Assembly (NCBI GenBank): GCA_027016315.1 | Contig: JALWAP010000026.1 | Coordinates: 1-45,035, forward strand | Length of the DNA: 45,035 bases | Direction of reading: 5' to 3' | Origin: Anaerolineae bacterium | GTDB taxonomy: Bacteria; Chloroflexota; Anaerolineae; S016-19 | Part shown: positions 27,740 through 36,502 of the stretch, piece after piece | How the letters are laid out: each line of letters begins with the position of its first letter | Position numbering within the stretch: the first letter of the stretch is position 1 | Position numbers and translations under genes: made by a program | Notes under the pieces: model-generated | Seen by the model: only the letters and a program-made list of their open reading frames with translations | What the model was told of the DNA's origin: nothing | Database searches by the model: none

Positions 27740-28798
27740 ATGTTCGAGAAACTAAAAGGCAAGCTTGACACAACCACTATCACCATGTGGGTGATAGGTT
27801 TACTCGTGACATTCGCCATCATCTACGGTTCTGCCCGCACCTTGATTGCCGGGAAATACACCGGCAGGCAATGGGTCGAGTTTACCGTCTTCGGGTTGGC
27901 ACAAGGCGGTATTTATGCACTTATCGCTCTCGGGTATACGCAGGTGTACGGCATTCTGAAGATGATCAACTTTGCCCATAGCGAGGTCTTCATGAGCGGC
28001 CCGATGATCGGATTCTTCGCTGCCAGAGACCTGGACAAATGGGGGTTCCTCAACGCCCATCCGATCATCAGCTTGCTTATAGTGCTGGTGGTTGCCATGA
28101 CCGTATCCATGACTGTGGCGGTCTTGCTGGAACTAATCGCATACCGCCCGTTGAGGGGCGCCCCCAGGTTGGTCCCGTTGATCACGGCCATCGGCGCATC
28201 GTTCTTCCTTCAGTACTTCTTCAAGGGGTTGTTTGGATCCAACGTCAAAGTATACCCCGATTGGAAGATCTTGAACGGCAAATGGACGATCCTCGGAGCC
28301 CACATCCTCAAAGTGCAGGTCATCGTTTTCATAGCTGCCATCCTGCTGATGGTAGGGCTTTACTCCTTTATGCAGAATACCAAGATCGGTAAGGCGATCC
28401 GAGCTGTTTCCGAGGACAAGGACGCAGCCGCTCTCATGGGGATCGATGTGGATCAGATGATATCTTTCTCATTTGCTTTGGGCGGCATCATGGCTGGTGC
28501 AGGCGGTGTGTTCTACGCTTTGATCTACAAGCAGGTTTTCTTCCTCATGGGCTTCGTCCCCGGCATCAAAGCGTTTACCGCAGCAGTCCTTGGTGGTATT
28601 GGGAACGTACCCGGCGCTATGCTCGGTGGGTTCTTCCTTGGTATTTTCGAAGCCCTCGGCCCTAACCTGTTCCTGGATGGTCTGGGCATTCCTTCTCCAT
28701 ATCAGCTCAAAGACGTCATCGCCTTTACCGTGCTGGTTCTGGTCCTGATCTTCCGACCTACCGGCATCCTTGGCGAGCGTCTTGCGAAACGGGCCTGA
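27740..28798 (+). CDS. livH: Branched-chain amino-acid-type ABC transporter permease (LivH-like), operon 1
   Basis: GLAQGGIYALIALGYTQVYGILKMINFAHSEVFMSG, LELIAYRPLRGAPRLVPLITAIGASFFLQ, GIGNVPGAMLGGFFLGIFEAL. Confidence 0.93.
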   Translation: MFEKLKGKLDTTTITMWVIGLLVTFAIIYGSARTLIAGKYTGRQWVEFTVFGLAQGGIYALIALGYTQVYGILKMINFAHSEVFMSGPMIGFFAARDLDKWGFLNAHPIISLLIVLVVAMTVSMTVAVLLELIAYRPLRGAPRLVPLITAIGASFFLQYFFKGLFGSNVKVYPDWKILNGKWTILGAHILKVQVIVFIAAILLMVGLYSFMQNTKIGKAIRAVSEDKDAAALMGIDVDQMISFSFALGGIMAGAGGVFYALIYKQVFFLMGFVPGIKAFTAAVLGGIGNVPGAMLGGFFLGIFEALGPNLFLDGLGIPSPYQLKDVIAFTVLVLVLIFRPTGILGERLAKRA

Positions 28799-28808
28799 GG
28801 AGGACGAA

Positions 28809-30491
28809 ATGAGCAAACCGCGTACATGGCTTCAGGAAAGTTTGTTCTATTCCTTGATTTCCGGGATAGTCGTAGTCGCGCTCTCGTTGGTCGGAATGGT
28901 GGTTTCCTTCGGTAAAAGGGGGTTCATTAGTTCGTTCATCACCGAAGGCCAGCTGCTTCTGTTCCTTACCATTGCTATTTTCGGCTACCTGGCGGCCAAG
29001 AAGATGGAGAAAAGGAGCATCGCAAAAGCCTCGATCTCCGGCCTTATCATAGGAGTCGTCAGCAGCCTGTTCTTGATAGTGCTGGTGCTTTTGATAGATT
29101 TCAAGCCCCTTGGCCTGCGTTCCATGTTCGTCAACGCTTCGCCAGCTCTGGTAAAGGCGCTTACTTTCGCCAAGAAGAGTGTCTGGTCAGGGTTTGGTTA
29201 CATGCTCCTGTTGAATGCAGTGAGCGGGCTTTTCGGGGCGTTGATCGAAGCGATACCTGGCATATGGGGTAGCTCTCTTGCAAGCGGCACGCTGATCACC
29301 ATATTGGTCGGATTGCTGGCAGACATCTGGAAGACTTTCCTACCCAAGTCGATCAGCAAGTTCTTCTTTGCCGGGAAAGGATTCTCAATCCAGGGATTCG
29401 TCGTCACTCTGGTTGCGGTGGTAGGGTTTATGATTTTCTGGTATTTCTACGGCGACAATGTGAAGAGCGGCTATCAGAGCGTCGAATCCGTGCAGCCTAC
29501 GGCGGTTAAGGCGACCACATGGGTGCTCGGCCTGCTTTTCCTTCTGTTGATGCCGAAGCTCGTCGGCAGCTATCTAAGCGAAGTGCTCGACCTGGTAGGT
29601 CTCTACATAATCATGGGGCTGGGGTTGAACATCGTGGTCGGGTTCGCTGGGATGCTCGACCTGGGGTACGTGGCGTTCTTCGCCATCGGCGCGTACACCA
29701 TGGGTGTGCTCACATCCCAGGAGCTCGGGTTGTTCCACCTGACTTTCTGGGAGGCTTTGCCTTTCTCGATTCTCTTCGCCGTCATCGCCGGGGTGCTTCT
29801 GGGTATTCCTGTTCTCGGTATGCGCGGTGACTATCTGGCCATCGTGACCATGGGGTTTGGTGAGATCATCCGGCTGCTGGTGCTATCCGATGCGCTAAAG
29901 CCGATCCTAGGCGGCGCCCAGGGACTCACGCGCATCGCCAGACCGAAGATAGGACACATCGTGGTCAAGCAGCCAACGCAATTCTACTACCTCATCCTGG
30001 CGGGGATAGTTATAGCTTGGTATGTGGCGAGCGCCTTGAAGGACTCCAAGCTTGGGCGGGCATGGATGGCCATGCGTGAGGACGAGGACGTGGCCCAGGC
30101 CATGGGCATGAACCTGGTGGGAATCAAGCTGCTTGCTTTCGGAACCGGCGCCGCCCTCTCCGGCCTCAGCGGGGCGATCTTCGCCGCCAAGCTGAATTCG
30201 ATGGTGCCTCACAGCTTCAACATCTTGATATCGATCTACGTCTTGAGCCTTATCATCGTCGGCGGTGTCGGCAGCCTGCCCGGCGTGGTGGTCGGTTCGC
30301 TTGCTCTTATCGGCACTCCGGAGCTTCTGCGAGAGTTCGCCGAATACCGCATGATGATCTACGGGGCCGTCCTGGTTGCTATGATGATCTTCATGCCAGA
30401 AGGGCTGTGGCCTGAATCGGCGCGTAAGCGTGAGCTCCATGCAGGCCAGAACGGCGGGGCTGTCGGGGCGAGCGCCGCCGAGGAAGCGTAG
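28809..30491 (+). CDS. livM: Branched-chain amino-acid-type ABC transporter permease (LivM-like) with long N-terminal extension, operon 1
   Basis: GLGLNIVVGFAGMLDLGYVAFFAIGAYTMGVL, GMRGDYLAIVTMGFGEIIRLLVL, ALKDSKLGRAWMAMREDEDVAQAMGMN, GGVGSLPGVVVG. Confidence 0.93.
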   Translation: MSKPRTWLQESLFYSLISGIVVVALSLVGMVVSFGKRGFISSFITEGQLLLFLTIAIFGYLAAKKMEKRSIAKASISGLIIGVVSSLFLIVLVLLIDFKPLGLRSMFVNASPALVKALTFAKKSVWSGFGYMLLLNAVSGLFGALIEAIPGIWGSSLASGTLITILVGLLADIWKTFLPKSISKFFFAGKGFSIQGFVVTLVAVVGFMIFWYFYGDNVKSGYQSVESVQPTAVKATTWVLGLLFLLLMPKLVGSYLSEVLDLVGLYIIMGLGLNIVVGFAGMLDLGYVAFFAIGAYTMGVLTSQELGLFHLTFWEALPFSILFAVIAGVLLGIPVLGMRGDYLAIVTMGFGEIIRLLVLSDALKPILGGAQGLTRIARPKIGHIVVKQPTQFYYLILAGIVIAWYVASALKDSKLGRAWMAMREDEDVAQAMGMNLVGIKLLAFGTGAALSGLSGAIFAAKLNSMVPHSFNILISIYVLSLIIVGGVGSLPGVVVGSLALIGTPELLREFAEYRMMIYGAVLVAMMIFMPEGLWPESARKRELHAGQNGGAVGASAAEEA

Positions 30492-30502
30492 GGAGGAGAG
30501 CG

Positions 30503-31285
30503 ATGGGTATTCTTGAAGTCCACAACGTAGTCAAGCGATTCGGTGGTCTAGTCGCCGTCAACAACGTCAGCCTCGATCTGAAGAAAGGGGAAATATACAG
30601 CGTCATCGGCCCCAACGGTGCTGGCAAGACGACGTTGTTCAACTGCATAACCTGCTTCTACAAAGCGGACGAAGGTGAAATCCTGCTCGAAGGCGAACCT
30701 ATCCATTTTCTCACGCCCGATCGGGTGGCGCAGAAAGGGATAGCGAGGACCTATCAGAACATCCGGCTTTTCTCCAACATGACCGTGCTGGAGAACATCA
30801 TGGTCGGGCGTCATATCCACACCCACTATGGCTACGTGGATGCCCTCTTCCGCTCCCGGAGGAAGAAAAAGGAAGAAGAGAAAACCCTCCAGAAATCACT
30901 GGAGCTGCTGGAATTCGTCGGCCTGAAGGGGAAGGGCGATCTTTTTGCAAAGAACCTGCCCTACGGCGAGCAAAGGCGCCTGGAGATCGCCAGGGCCCTG
31001 GCTCTCGAGCCGAAAGTGCTGTTGCTGGACGAGCCTACGGCGGGCATGAACCCCAGGGAGACCGAAGAAACCATGGAGTTCATCGAACATCTCAGGAGCG
31101 AACTCGGTCTTACCATTCTTCTGATCGAGCACGACATGAAAGTCGTGATGGGTATCTCCGACCGGATTACCGTCATGGACTTCGGTAAAGTCATCGCCGA
31201 AGGTGTGCCGGAGGAAATTCGGAGCAATCCGAGGGTGATCGAGGCTTACCTCGGCCAGGGCGCGGCGGAAGAGATTGGTGCATAG
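30503..31285 (+). CDS. livG: ABC transporter ATP-binding protein (LivG-like), operon 1
   Basis: VIGPNGAGKTTLFN, LPYGEQRRLEIARALALEPKVLLLDEPTAGMNP, LLIEHDMKVVMGI. Confidence 0.95.
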   Translation: MGILEVHNVVKRFGGLVAVNNVSLDLKKGEIYSVIGPNGAGKTTLFNCITCFYKADEGEILLEGEPIHFLTPDRVAQKGIARTYQNIRLFSNMTVLENIMVGRHIHTHYGYVDALFRSRRKKKEEEKTLQKSLELLEFVGLKGKGDLFAKNLPYGEQRRLEIARALALEPKVLLLDEPTAGMNPRETEETMEFIEHLRSELGLTILLIEHDMKVVMGISDRITVMDFGKVIAEGVPEEIRSNPRVIEAYLGQGAAEEIGA

Positions 31286-31294
31286 GGGGGAACG

Positions 31295-32068
31295 ATGAGC
31301 GACAACGGGAAAAACACAACAGAAAAAGTCCTGGATGGGAGAGTATCGAGCTCAGAAAGGATCCTGGAAGTTGAAAACCTGAACGTGTTCTACGGAGCCA
31401 TTCAGGCGTTACATGGAATATCGTTCCACGTGAACAAAGGCGAGATCGTGACCCTGATCGGTGCGAATGGAGCCGGGAAAACCACCACGCTGCGCACCAT
31501 CTCCGGCCTCCAGCGCCCTCATCCTGGCAAAGTAGTTTTCATGGGCGAGGATATCACGTGGGCCAAACCGCACGAGATCGTCAAGAAAGGGATCGTGCAC
31601 GTCCCGGAAGGCAGGCGGATTTTCTCAGCCCTCACCGTGAAAGAAAACCTGGAGATGGGGGCTTTCATCCGTAACGATCCAAAGGCCATCAAAGAGAGCA
31701 TGGAGAAAGTGTTCGAGCACTTTCCGAGGCTGAAGGAGCGGCTGGGGCAGTTGGGCGGGACGCTCTCCGGCGGGGAGCAGCAGATGCTTGCAATCGGCCG
31801 CGCTCTCATGTCTGACCCCAAGCTCTTGCTTCTGGACGAGCCTTCTATGGGGCTTGCTCCGATCCTGGTGGACGAGATTTTCGAGATTCTCCAGGACATC
31901 AACGCCAGGGGCGTAAGTGTCCTCCTGGTGGAGCAGAACGCACGCAAAGCCCTTTCGATCGCCGATCGAGGTTACGTGCTGGAGACCGGTTACATAAACA
32001 TCCAGGGTAATGCCGAGGAGCTATCGAAGAACCCAAGGGTCAAGGAGGCCTACCTCGGCGGGGCATGA
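31295..32068 (+). CDS. livF: ABC transporter ATP-binding protein (LivF-like), operon 1
   Basis: LIGANGAGKTTTLRTISGL, VPEGRRIFSALTVKENLEMGAF, LSGGEQQMLAIGRALMSDPKLLLLDEPSMGLAP. Confidence 0.95.
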   Translation: MSDNGKNTTEKVLDGRVSSSERILEVENLNVFYGAIQALHGISFHVNKGEIVTLIGANGAGKTTTLRTISGLQRPHPGKVVFMGEDITWAKPHEIVKKGIVHVPEGRRIFSALTVKENLEMGAFIRNDPKAIKESMEKVFEHFPRLKERLGQLGGTLSGGEQQMLAIGRALMSDPKLLLLDEPSMGLAPILVDEIFEILQDINARGVSVLLVEQNARKALSIADRGYVLETGYINIQGNAEELSKNPRVKEAYLGGA

Positions 32069-32088
32069 TGTGGTATGTGTTGAGACCG

Positions 32089-32128
32089 GGCGGGCCGGGG
32101 GTTTGGAACCATCGGCCCGCCGTTTGAT
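32089..32128 (+). terminator. Terminator-like hairpin after Liv operon 1
   Basis: GGCGGGCCG-ggggtttggaaccat-CGGCCCGCC followed by GTTTGATTT. Confidence 0.65.
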
Positions 32129-32143
32129 TTGTGGAGGTTTTTG

Positions 32144-33766
32144 ATGGAGGAAAGGCTTGGAATAGTCACCGGAGGTTCTTTCAATTCCGGCCTTACCGTT
32201 CGTCTCGATCCGGAGGTCGATACCGAGAGCCTGAGGATCGGCGATTTCGTCGTGGTGGACGGTGGACGGTTCATGTTCTTCTGCCTCGTATCCGACATAA
32301 GGCTGGAAACCTCCGATATGGGCGTCCAATCCGATCCTCCGATGGGGAAATCGGCGGATTTCGTCCGCAAGGCCATAACCGGTACGTTGACCTACGGCGT
32401 TGTCGAGGTCAAGCCGAGCCTCGCCGTGGAGAAACCATCCGACGAGTTTGTCGACATAACGCTCAAGCCCCAGCCAGCCAGGACGATCCCAATGCACTTT
32501 GCCGTGCTGAAGCGTGCGACCCAGGAGTATCTGGACATGGTTTTCGGAGAGGACGACGGCAAAGGCTCGCTCTTTTACGTCGGGACGCCCCTGACGATGC
32601 CAGACCAGAAAGTTCCGTTCGACCTCGAGAAGCTCATGGAGCGGTCCAACGGCATCTTTGGACAGAGCGGAACTGGCAAAAGCTTCACGACGTTGCTCGT
32701 CCTTTCCGGGATCATCAAGCGGCGAGTCGGCGTTTCGTTGGTCTTCGATATGCACGATGAGTACGCATTCGGGAAGGAATCGGAAGAAAAGAAATGGATT
32801 CAGGGACTCAAGAACCTGTTTCCGACCAGAGTTCAGGTTTGGAGCATCGACGAAGCGGCTGCGAGCCGCAGCGGTCGATCTGTGGATCGGACGATCAAAA
32901 TCGGGTTGAACCAGTTGGAGCCGGAGGACATCCTGCTCCTTGCTCAGGAGCTCAACCTCACCGGAACGACCGAAGCGAACATCGGGCTGCTGCGGGATCA
33001 GTTCAAGGAAAACTGGCTCAAGGAGTTGCTTTCTATGAGTCCAGCCGAACTGGAGGAGTTCGCCCAAAACGTGGGCGCTCATTCCGGTTCCCTGTCTGCT
33101 CTGTGGAGGAAGCTCAAGGACATCCAGCGTCGTCCCTACGTGGTCGACGAGGCCGACTTCAATCAACTGGACGATCTGACTGAGCTGCTGGACAGGGGGA
33201 CCCACGTGATATTGCACTTCGGCAGGCACAGCAGCACGCTGGATTACCTCCTGGTCTCCAACATAGTCACCCGCAGAGTGCGGTCGCTGTACCAGAAGAA
33301 GGTGGAGAAGTACGAGGAGACCAGGGACAAGTCCTATGCGCCCAGACCTCTCATGATCGTCCTGGAGGAAGCTCACAAATTCCTCTCTCCCTCCGTCGCC
33401 CGCCAGACGACGTTCGGCCAGATCGCCAGGGAAATGCGGAAATACCACGTCGTCCTAACGGTGGTGGATCAGCGTCCTTCGGCAATAGACAAAGAAGTGC
33501 TTTCTCAGCTCGGCACCAGGATTACCGGCAAGCTCACGGATGAAAACGACATAGATGCGGTGCTGACTGGAGTCTCCGGCAGGCAGGCGCTGCGTGGGAT
33601 GATCGAGAGCCTGGATACGAAGCGGCAGATCGTGATCGTGGGGCACGCCATACCGATGCCGCTGGCATTGAACACCAGGCCTTACGATGAGACGTTCTGG
33701 GCGGAAATGCGGGAAACGCCGGAGGATAAGCCCGACGTGAACCCGCTCGAAGAGATATTCTCTTGA
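32144..33766 (+). CDS. HerA-like (DUF87) hexameric ATPase
   Basis: N-terminal beta-barrel-like region, Walker A NGIFGQSGTGKSFTTLL, Walker B PLMIVLEEAHKFLS, TTFGQIAREMRKYHVVLTVVDQRPSAIDKEVLSQLGTRITGKLTDENDIDAV. Confidence 0.9.
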   Translation: MEERLGIVTGGSFNSGLTVRLDPEVDTESLRIGDFVVVDGGRFMFFCLVSDIRLETSDMGVQSDPPMGKSADFVRKAITGTLTYGVVEVKPSLAVEKPSDEFVDITLKPQPARTIPMHFAVLKRATQEYLDMVFGEDDGKGSLFYVGTPLTMPDQKVPFDLEKLMERSNGIFGQSGTGKSFTTLLVLSGIIKRRVGVSLVFDMHDEYAFGKESEEKKWIQGLKNLFPTRVQVWSIDEAAASRSGRSVDRTIKIGLNQLEPEDILLLAQELNLTGTTEANIGLLRDQFKENWLKELLSMSPAELEEFAQNVGAHSGSLSALWRKLKDIQRRPYVVDEADFNQLDDLTELLDRGTHVILHFGRHSSTLDYLLVSNIVTRRVRSLYQKKVEKYEETRDKSYAPRPLMIVLEEAHKFLSPSVARQTTFGQIAREMRKYHVVLTVVDQRPSAIDKEVLSQLGTRITGKLTDENDIDAVLTGVSGRQALRGMIESLDTKRQIVIVGHAIPMPLALNTRPYDETFWAEMRETPEDKPDVNPLEEIFS

Positions 33767-33959
33767 ATCGTGATTTTCGCTTTTGCTGTGCTATGTTTTT
33801 CCTGAAAATTCTGGCCCGAGCTAACGCACGGGTGTAGGTTTCTTTCCACTTTCGTTCCCTCTGAAACGTTGTATTCACTGTGGGGGCAGTGTATTTGTTG
33901 TTCTCCACACTCTTTAGCATCACATTATTCCGATGGAATTTGTGGCAACTTAAGGCTTT

Positions 33960-33988
33960 TTGACACATCGACGGCCCGAGAGTATAAT
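33960..33988 (+). promoter_or_regulatory. Perfect-consensus sigma70 promoter for Liv operon 2
   Basis: TTGACA (33960-33965), exactly 17 nt, TATAAT (33983-33988); long leader to ATG 34312. Confidence 0.85.
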
Positions 33989-34256
33989 TGTGCGCGGTGA
34001 TATCGGATCCCAACATTTTTCTCTGCTGGAGCACTTTGGGCAGGGACGATAAGTGTCAGGGGAGGTGATAAGGGCAAGCTACCTTTCCCGTATGCCTGGC
34101 AGGAAGATCGTTGCGTCTGCCGAAACAAGGGGGTGCCCTCTCCTTTGGACTGCTGGACCTGTCGTCTTTTGTGACCATTTCGCGCTGGCTATTGTTCTAC
34201 GTCGTCGAATGGTTGCCGAAAAGTCCTTTCTACGAACTCTTCATGGCTTTCGTGAT

Positions 34257-34277
34257 CGACAGTGATTGGCACTGTCG
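34257..34277 (+). promoter_or_regulatory. Leader stem-loop upstream of Liv operon 2
   Basis: CGACAGTG-attgg-CACTGTCG. Confidence 0.5.
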
Positions 34278-34311
34278 GGATATTTGCAGTAAGGTGTAAA
34301 GGAGGGAGAGT

Positions 34312-35505
34312 ATGTCCGGTAAACAACTGCGAATCTTTCTTCTGTTGGGTCTGCTTCTCTTGGGAGCCGCTCTTGTCCTAAGCGGCTGTAAGGTCGGCTC
34401 CAAAGCCGCGTATGGTGGCGTGATCAAAATCGGGAACGATGCGCCGCTGACCGGCGACATCCCCAAGGTGGGCGAGGAGTCCAAGTATGCCCTGGAGATG
34501 TGGGTCGAGGACATCAAGAAGGCGGGCGGACTGGACGTGGGCGGCGTCAAGTACCAGGTCCAGGTCATCAACGAGGACAACGAGTCCAAGGCCGAATCCG
34601 CCACCGCGGCAGCGCTGAAGCTCATCAACAACGACAAAGTGCTGGCCATCATCGGGCCGTATTCAAGCAAGCAAGCGGTGCCTACCGGCGGCGTCTGCAA
34701 CGAGCACAAGGTTCCTATGATCAGCCCGTGGTCCACGAACCCGCGAACCACGAAGGATCGACCGTGGGTGTTCCGTGGCTGTTTCCTGGATAGCTTCCAG
34801 GGCATGGTGGACGCCAAGTTCGCCAAGGAGGAGCTTGGGGCCAAGAAAGTGGCTGTCCTCTACGACGTGGCCAGCGACTACCCGAAGGGTCTTGCCGAGT
34901 TCTTCAAGAAGGGTGCTGAGAAGGAAGGGCTCCAGGTGGTAGCGTTCGAAAGCTTCACCACCAAGGACAGGGACTTCAGCGCCCAGTTGACGAGGATCAA
35001 GAACTCGGGCGCGGACGTGCTTTTCACCCCGCAATACTACGACGAAGTCCCGCTCATCGTGAAGCAGGCGCATCAGCTTGGCTGGAACAAGCCCATCCTC
35101 GGCAGCGACAGCTGGGGGTCGCCTGAGTTGATGAAACTCTGTGGCGACGACTGTGTGGGCTCTTACTTCAGCACGCACTGGGCCTACTCCGGCGTGAAGG
35201 GCAAGGCCAAGGAGTTCGTGGACAGGTTCTACAAGAAATACGGCTACAAGCCTGGTGATGTGGCCGCACTGACCTGGGATTCTGCTCACATCCTGCAGCA
35301 GGCGATCCAGAACTGCGGCAAGCTGACCGGCAATCTGCAGAAAGACCGCAAGTGCATCCGCGATAACATGGCCAAGATCAAGGAGTACCCTGGCATCACC
35401 GGTAAGATGACCTTTACCGAGCAGGGTGATCCGATCAAGTGCGCCATCATCGTCCACATCAACAAGAAGCACGAATTCCAGTTCTACAAGCAGGTCTGCC
35501 CGTGA
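34312..35505 (+). CDS. Branched-chain amino-acid-type ABC transporter substrate-binding lipoprotein (single domain), operon 2
   Basis: Lipobox AALVLSGCKV; GGVIKIGNDAPLTGDIPKVGEESKYALEMWVEDIKKAGGLDVGG; RBS AAAGGAGGG. Confidence 0.93.
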   Translation: MSGKQLRIFLLLGLLLLGAALVLSGCKVGSKAAYGGVIKIGNDAPLTGDIPKVGEESKYALEMWVEDIKKAGGLDVGGVKYQVQVINEDNESKAESATAAALKLINNDKVLAIIGPYSSKQAVPTGGVCNEHKVPMISPWSTNPRTTKDRPWVFRGCFLDSFQGMVDAKFAKEELGAKKVAVLYDVASDYPKGLAEFFKKGAEKEGLQVVAFESFTTKDRDFSAQLTRIKNSGADVLFTPQYYDEVPLIVKQAHQLGWNKPILGSDSWGSPELMKLCGDDCVGSYFSTHWAYSGVKGKAKEFVDRFYKKYGYKPGDVAALTWDSAHILQQAIQNCGKLTGNLQKDRKCIRDNMAKIKEYPGITGKMTFTEQGDPIKCAIIVHINKKHEFQFYKQVCP

Positions 35506-35516
35506 CGGCATGAGAC

Positions 35517-35539
35517 AGGGGCGGCGAGCAGCCGCCCCT
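35517..35539 (+). promoter_or_regulatory. Intercistronic stem-loop between binding protein and permease genes of Liv operon 2
   Basis: AGGGGCGGC-gagca-GCCGCCCCT. Confidence 0.7.
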
Positions 35540-35556
35540 ACCCTTGGAGGCAAAAC

Positions 35557-36486
35557 ATGACTCAAGTCGCACAACAACTTCTGAATGCTATCCAGTGGGG
35601 AAGCTTTTACGCGTTGATCGCCCTGGGCTATAGCATGGTGTACAGCATCTTGATGCTGTTCAACTTCGCCCACGGCGATATTTTTATGACAGGCTCTTAT
35701 ATCGGCCTTTTCGTGACGTTAGGACTACTGGGTGTTTTCGCGTCGGGGGCGGTGGCGCTCCCCGGTTGGGTGATTTTCATCATTACCTTGCTCCTGACGA
35801 TGCTCTTGACCTCGTTCCTCGGTATACTGCTGGAACTGGTTGCCTACAGGCCGCTGAGGAACGCCCCAAGGGCATCGGCAGCGATCACCGGGTTGATGGT
35901 CGGTATTTTCCTGGAGACCGGCAACCTGGCACTCCTGGGAGCAAGCCGAAAGACTTTCCCCGCTGACAAGCTGATCAAGCAAACAGTTTACAACATTGGT
36001 GGGGTCTACGTGACCAACATCAAGCTGCTGACGATAGCGCTTTCTCTGCTATTGATGCTCTTGCTTCATCTGTTGGTGCAGAAGACGAAGCTCGGGATGG
36101 CGATGCGGGCGATGTCGGTGGACTACGCAATCGTGCCGCTAATGGGTATCCCGATGAACACAGTGATCTCCCTCACGTTTGCCATAGGCTCTGCCCTTGC
36201 CGGTGCAGCGGGCGTGCTGTTTGCGATGGGGTATCCCGTGTTGGAGCCGTACATGGGGATGCTCATTGGGTGGAAGGCGTTCGTGGCAGCGATCCTGGGC
36301 GGGCGCGGTTCCATTATGGGTGCCGCTCTCGGTGGTTACCTGCTCGGGTTCATCGAGATCATCGTGGCTGCGGTCTTCGTCTCCACCTTGAAGGACCCTA
36401 TAGCCTATGGCATCGTGCTGCTGATACTGACGTTCAGACCCCACGGTATATTCGGCGAGCCTTACTCAGCTCACTTGAGAATATGA
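35557..36486 (+). CDS. livH: LivH-like permease, operon 2
   Basis: NAIQWGSFYALIALGYSMVYSILMLFNFAHGDIFMTG, VAYRPLRNAPRASAAITGLMVGIFLE, GGRGSIMGAALGGYLLGFIE. Confidence 0.93.
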   Translation: MTQVAQQLLNAIQWGSFYALIALGYSMVYSILMLFNFAHGDIFMTGSYIGLFVTLGLLGVFASGAVALPGWVIFIITLLLTMLLTSFLGILLELVAYRPLRNAPRASAAITGLMVGIFLETGNLALLGASRKTFPADKLIKQTVYNIGGVYVTNIKLLTIALSLLLMLLLHLLVQKTKLGMAMRAMSVDYAIVPLMGIPMNTVISLTFAIGSALAGAAGVLFAMGYPVLEPYMGMLIGWKAFVAAILGGRGSIMGAALGGYLLGFIEIIVAAVFVSTLKDPIAYGIVLLILTFRPHGIFGEPYSAHLRI

Positions 36487-36502
36487 TCAAGGAGAGTGGC
36501 CT

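Noticed and set aside
34053-34265. 70-aa plus-strand ORF in the Liv operon 2 leader
   Set aside because: Less plausible than the overlapping 34111-34299 frame and lacking any motif; neither is called as a CDS.
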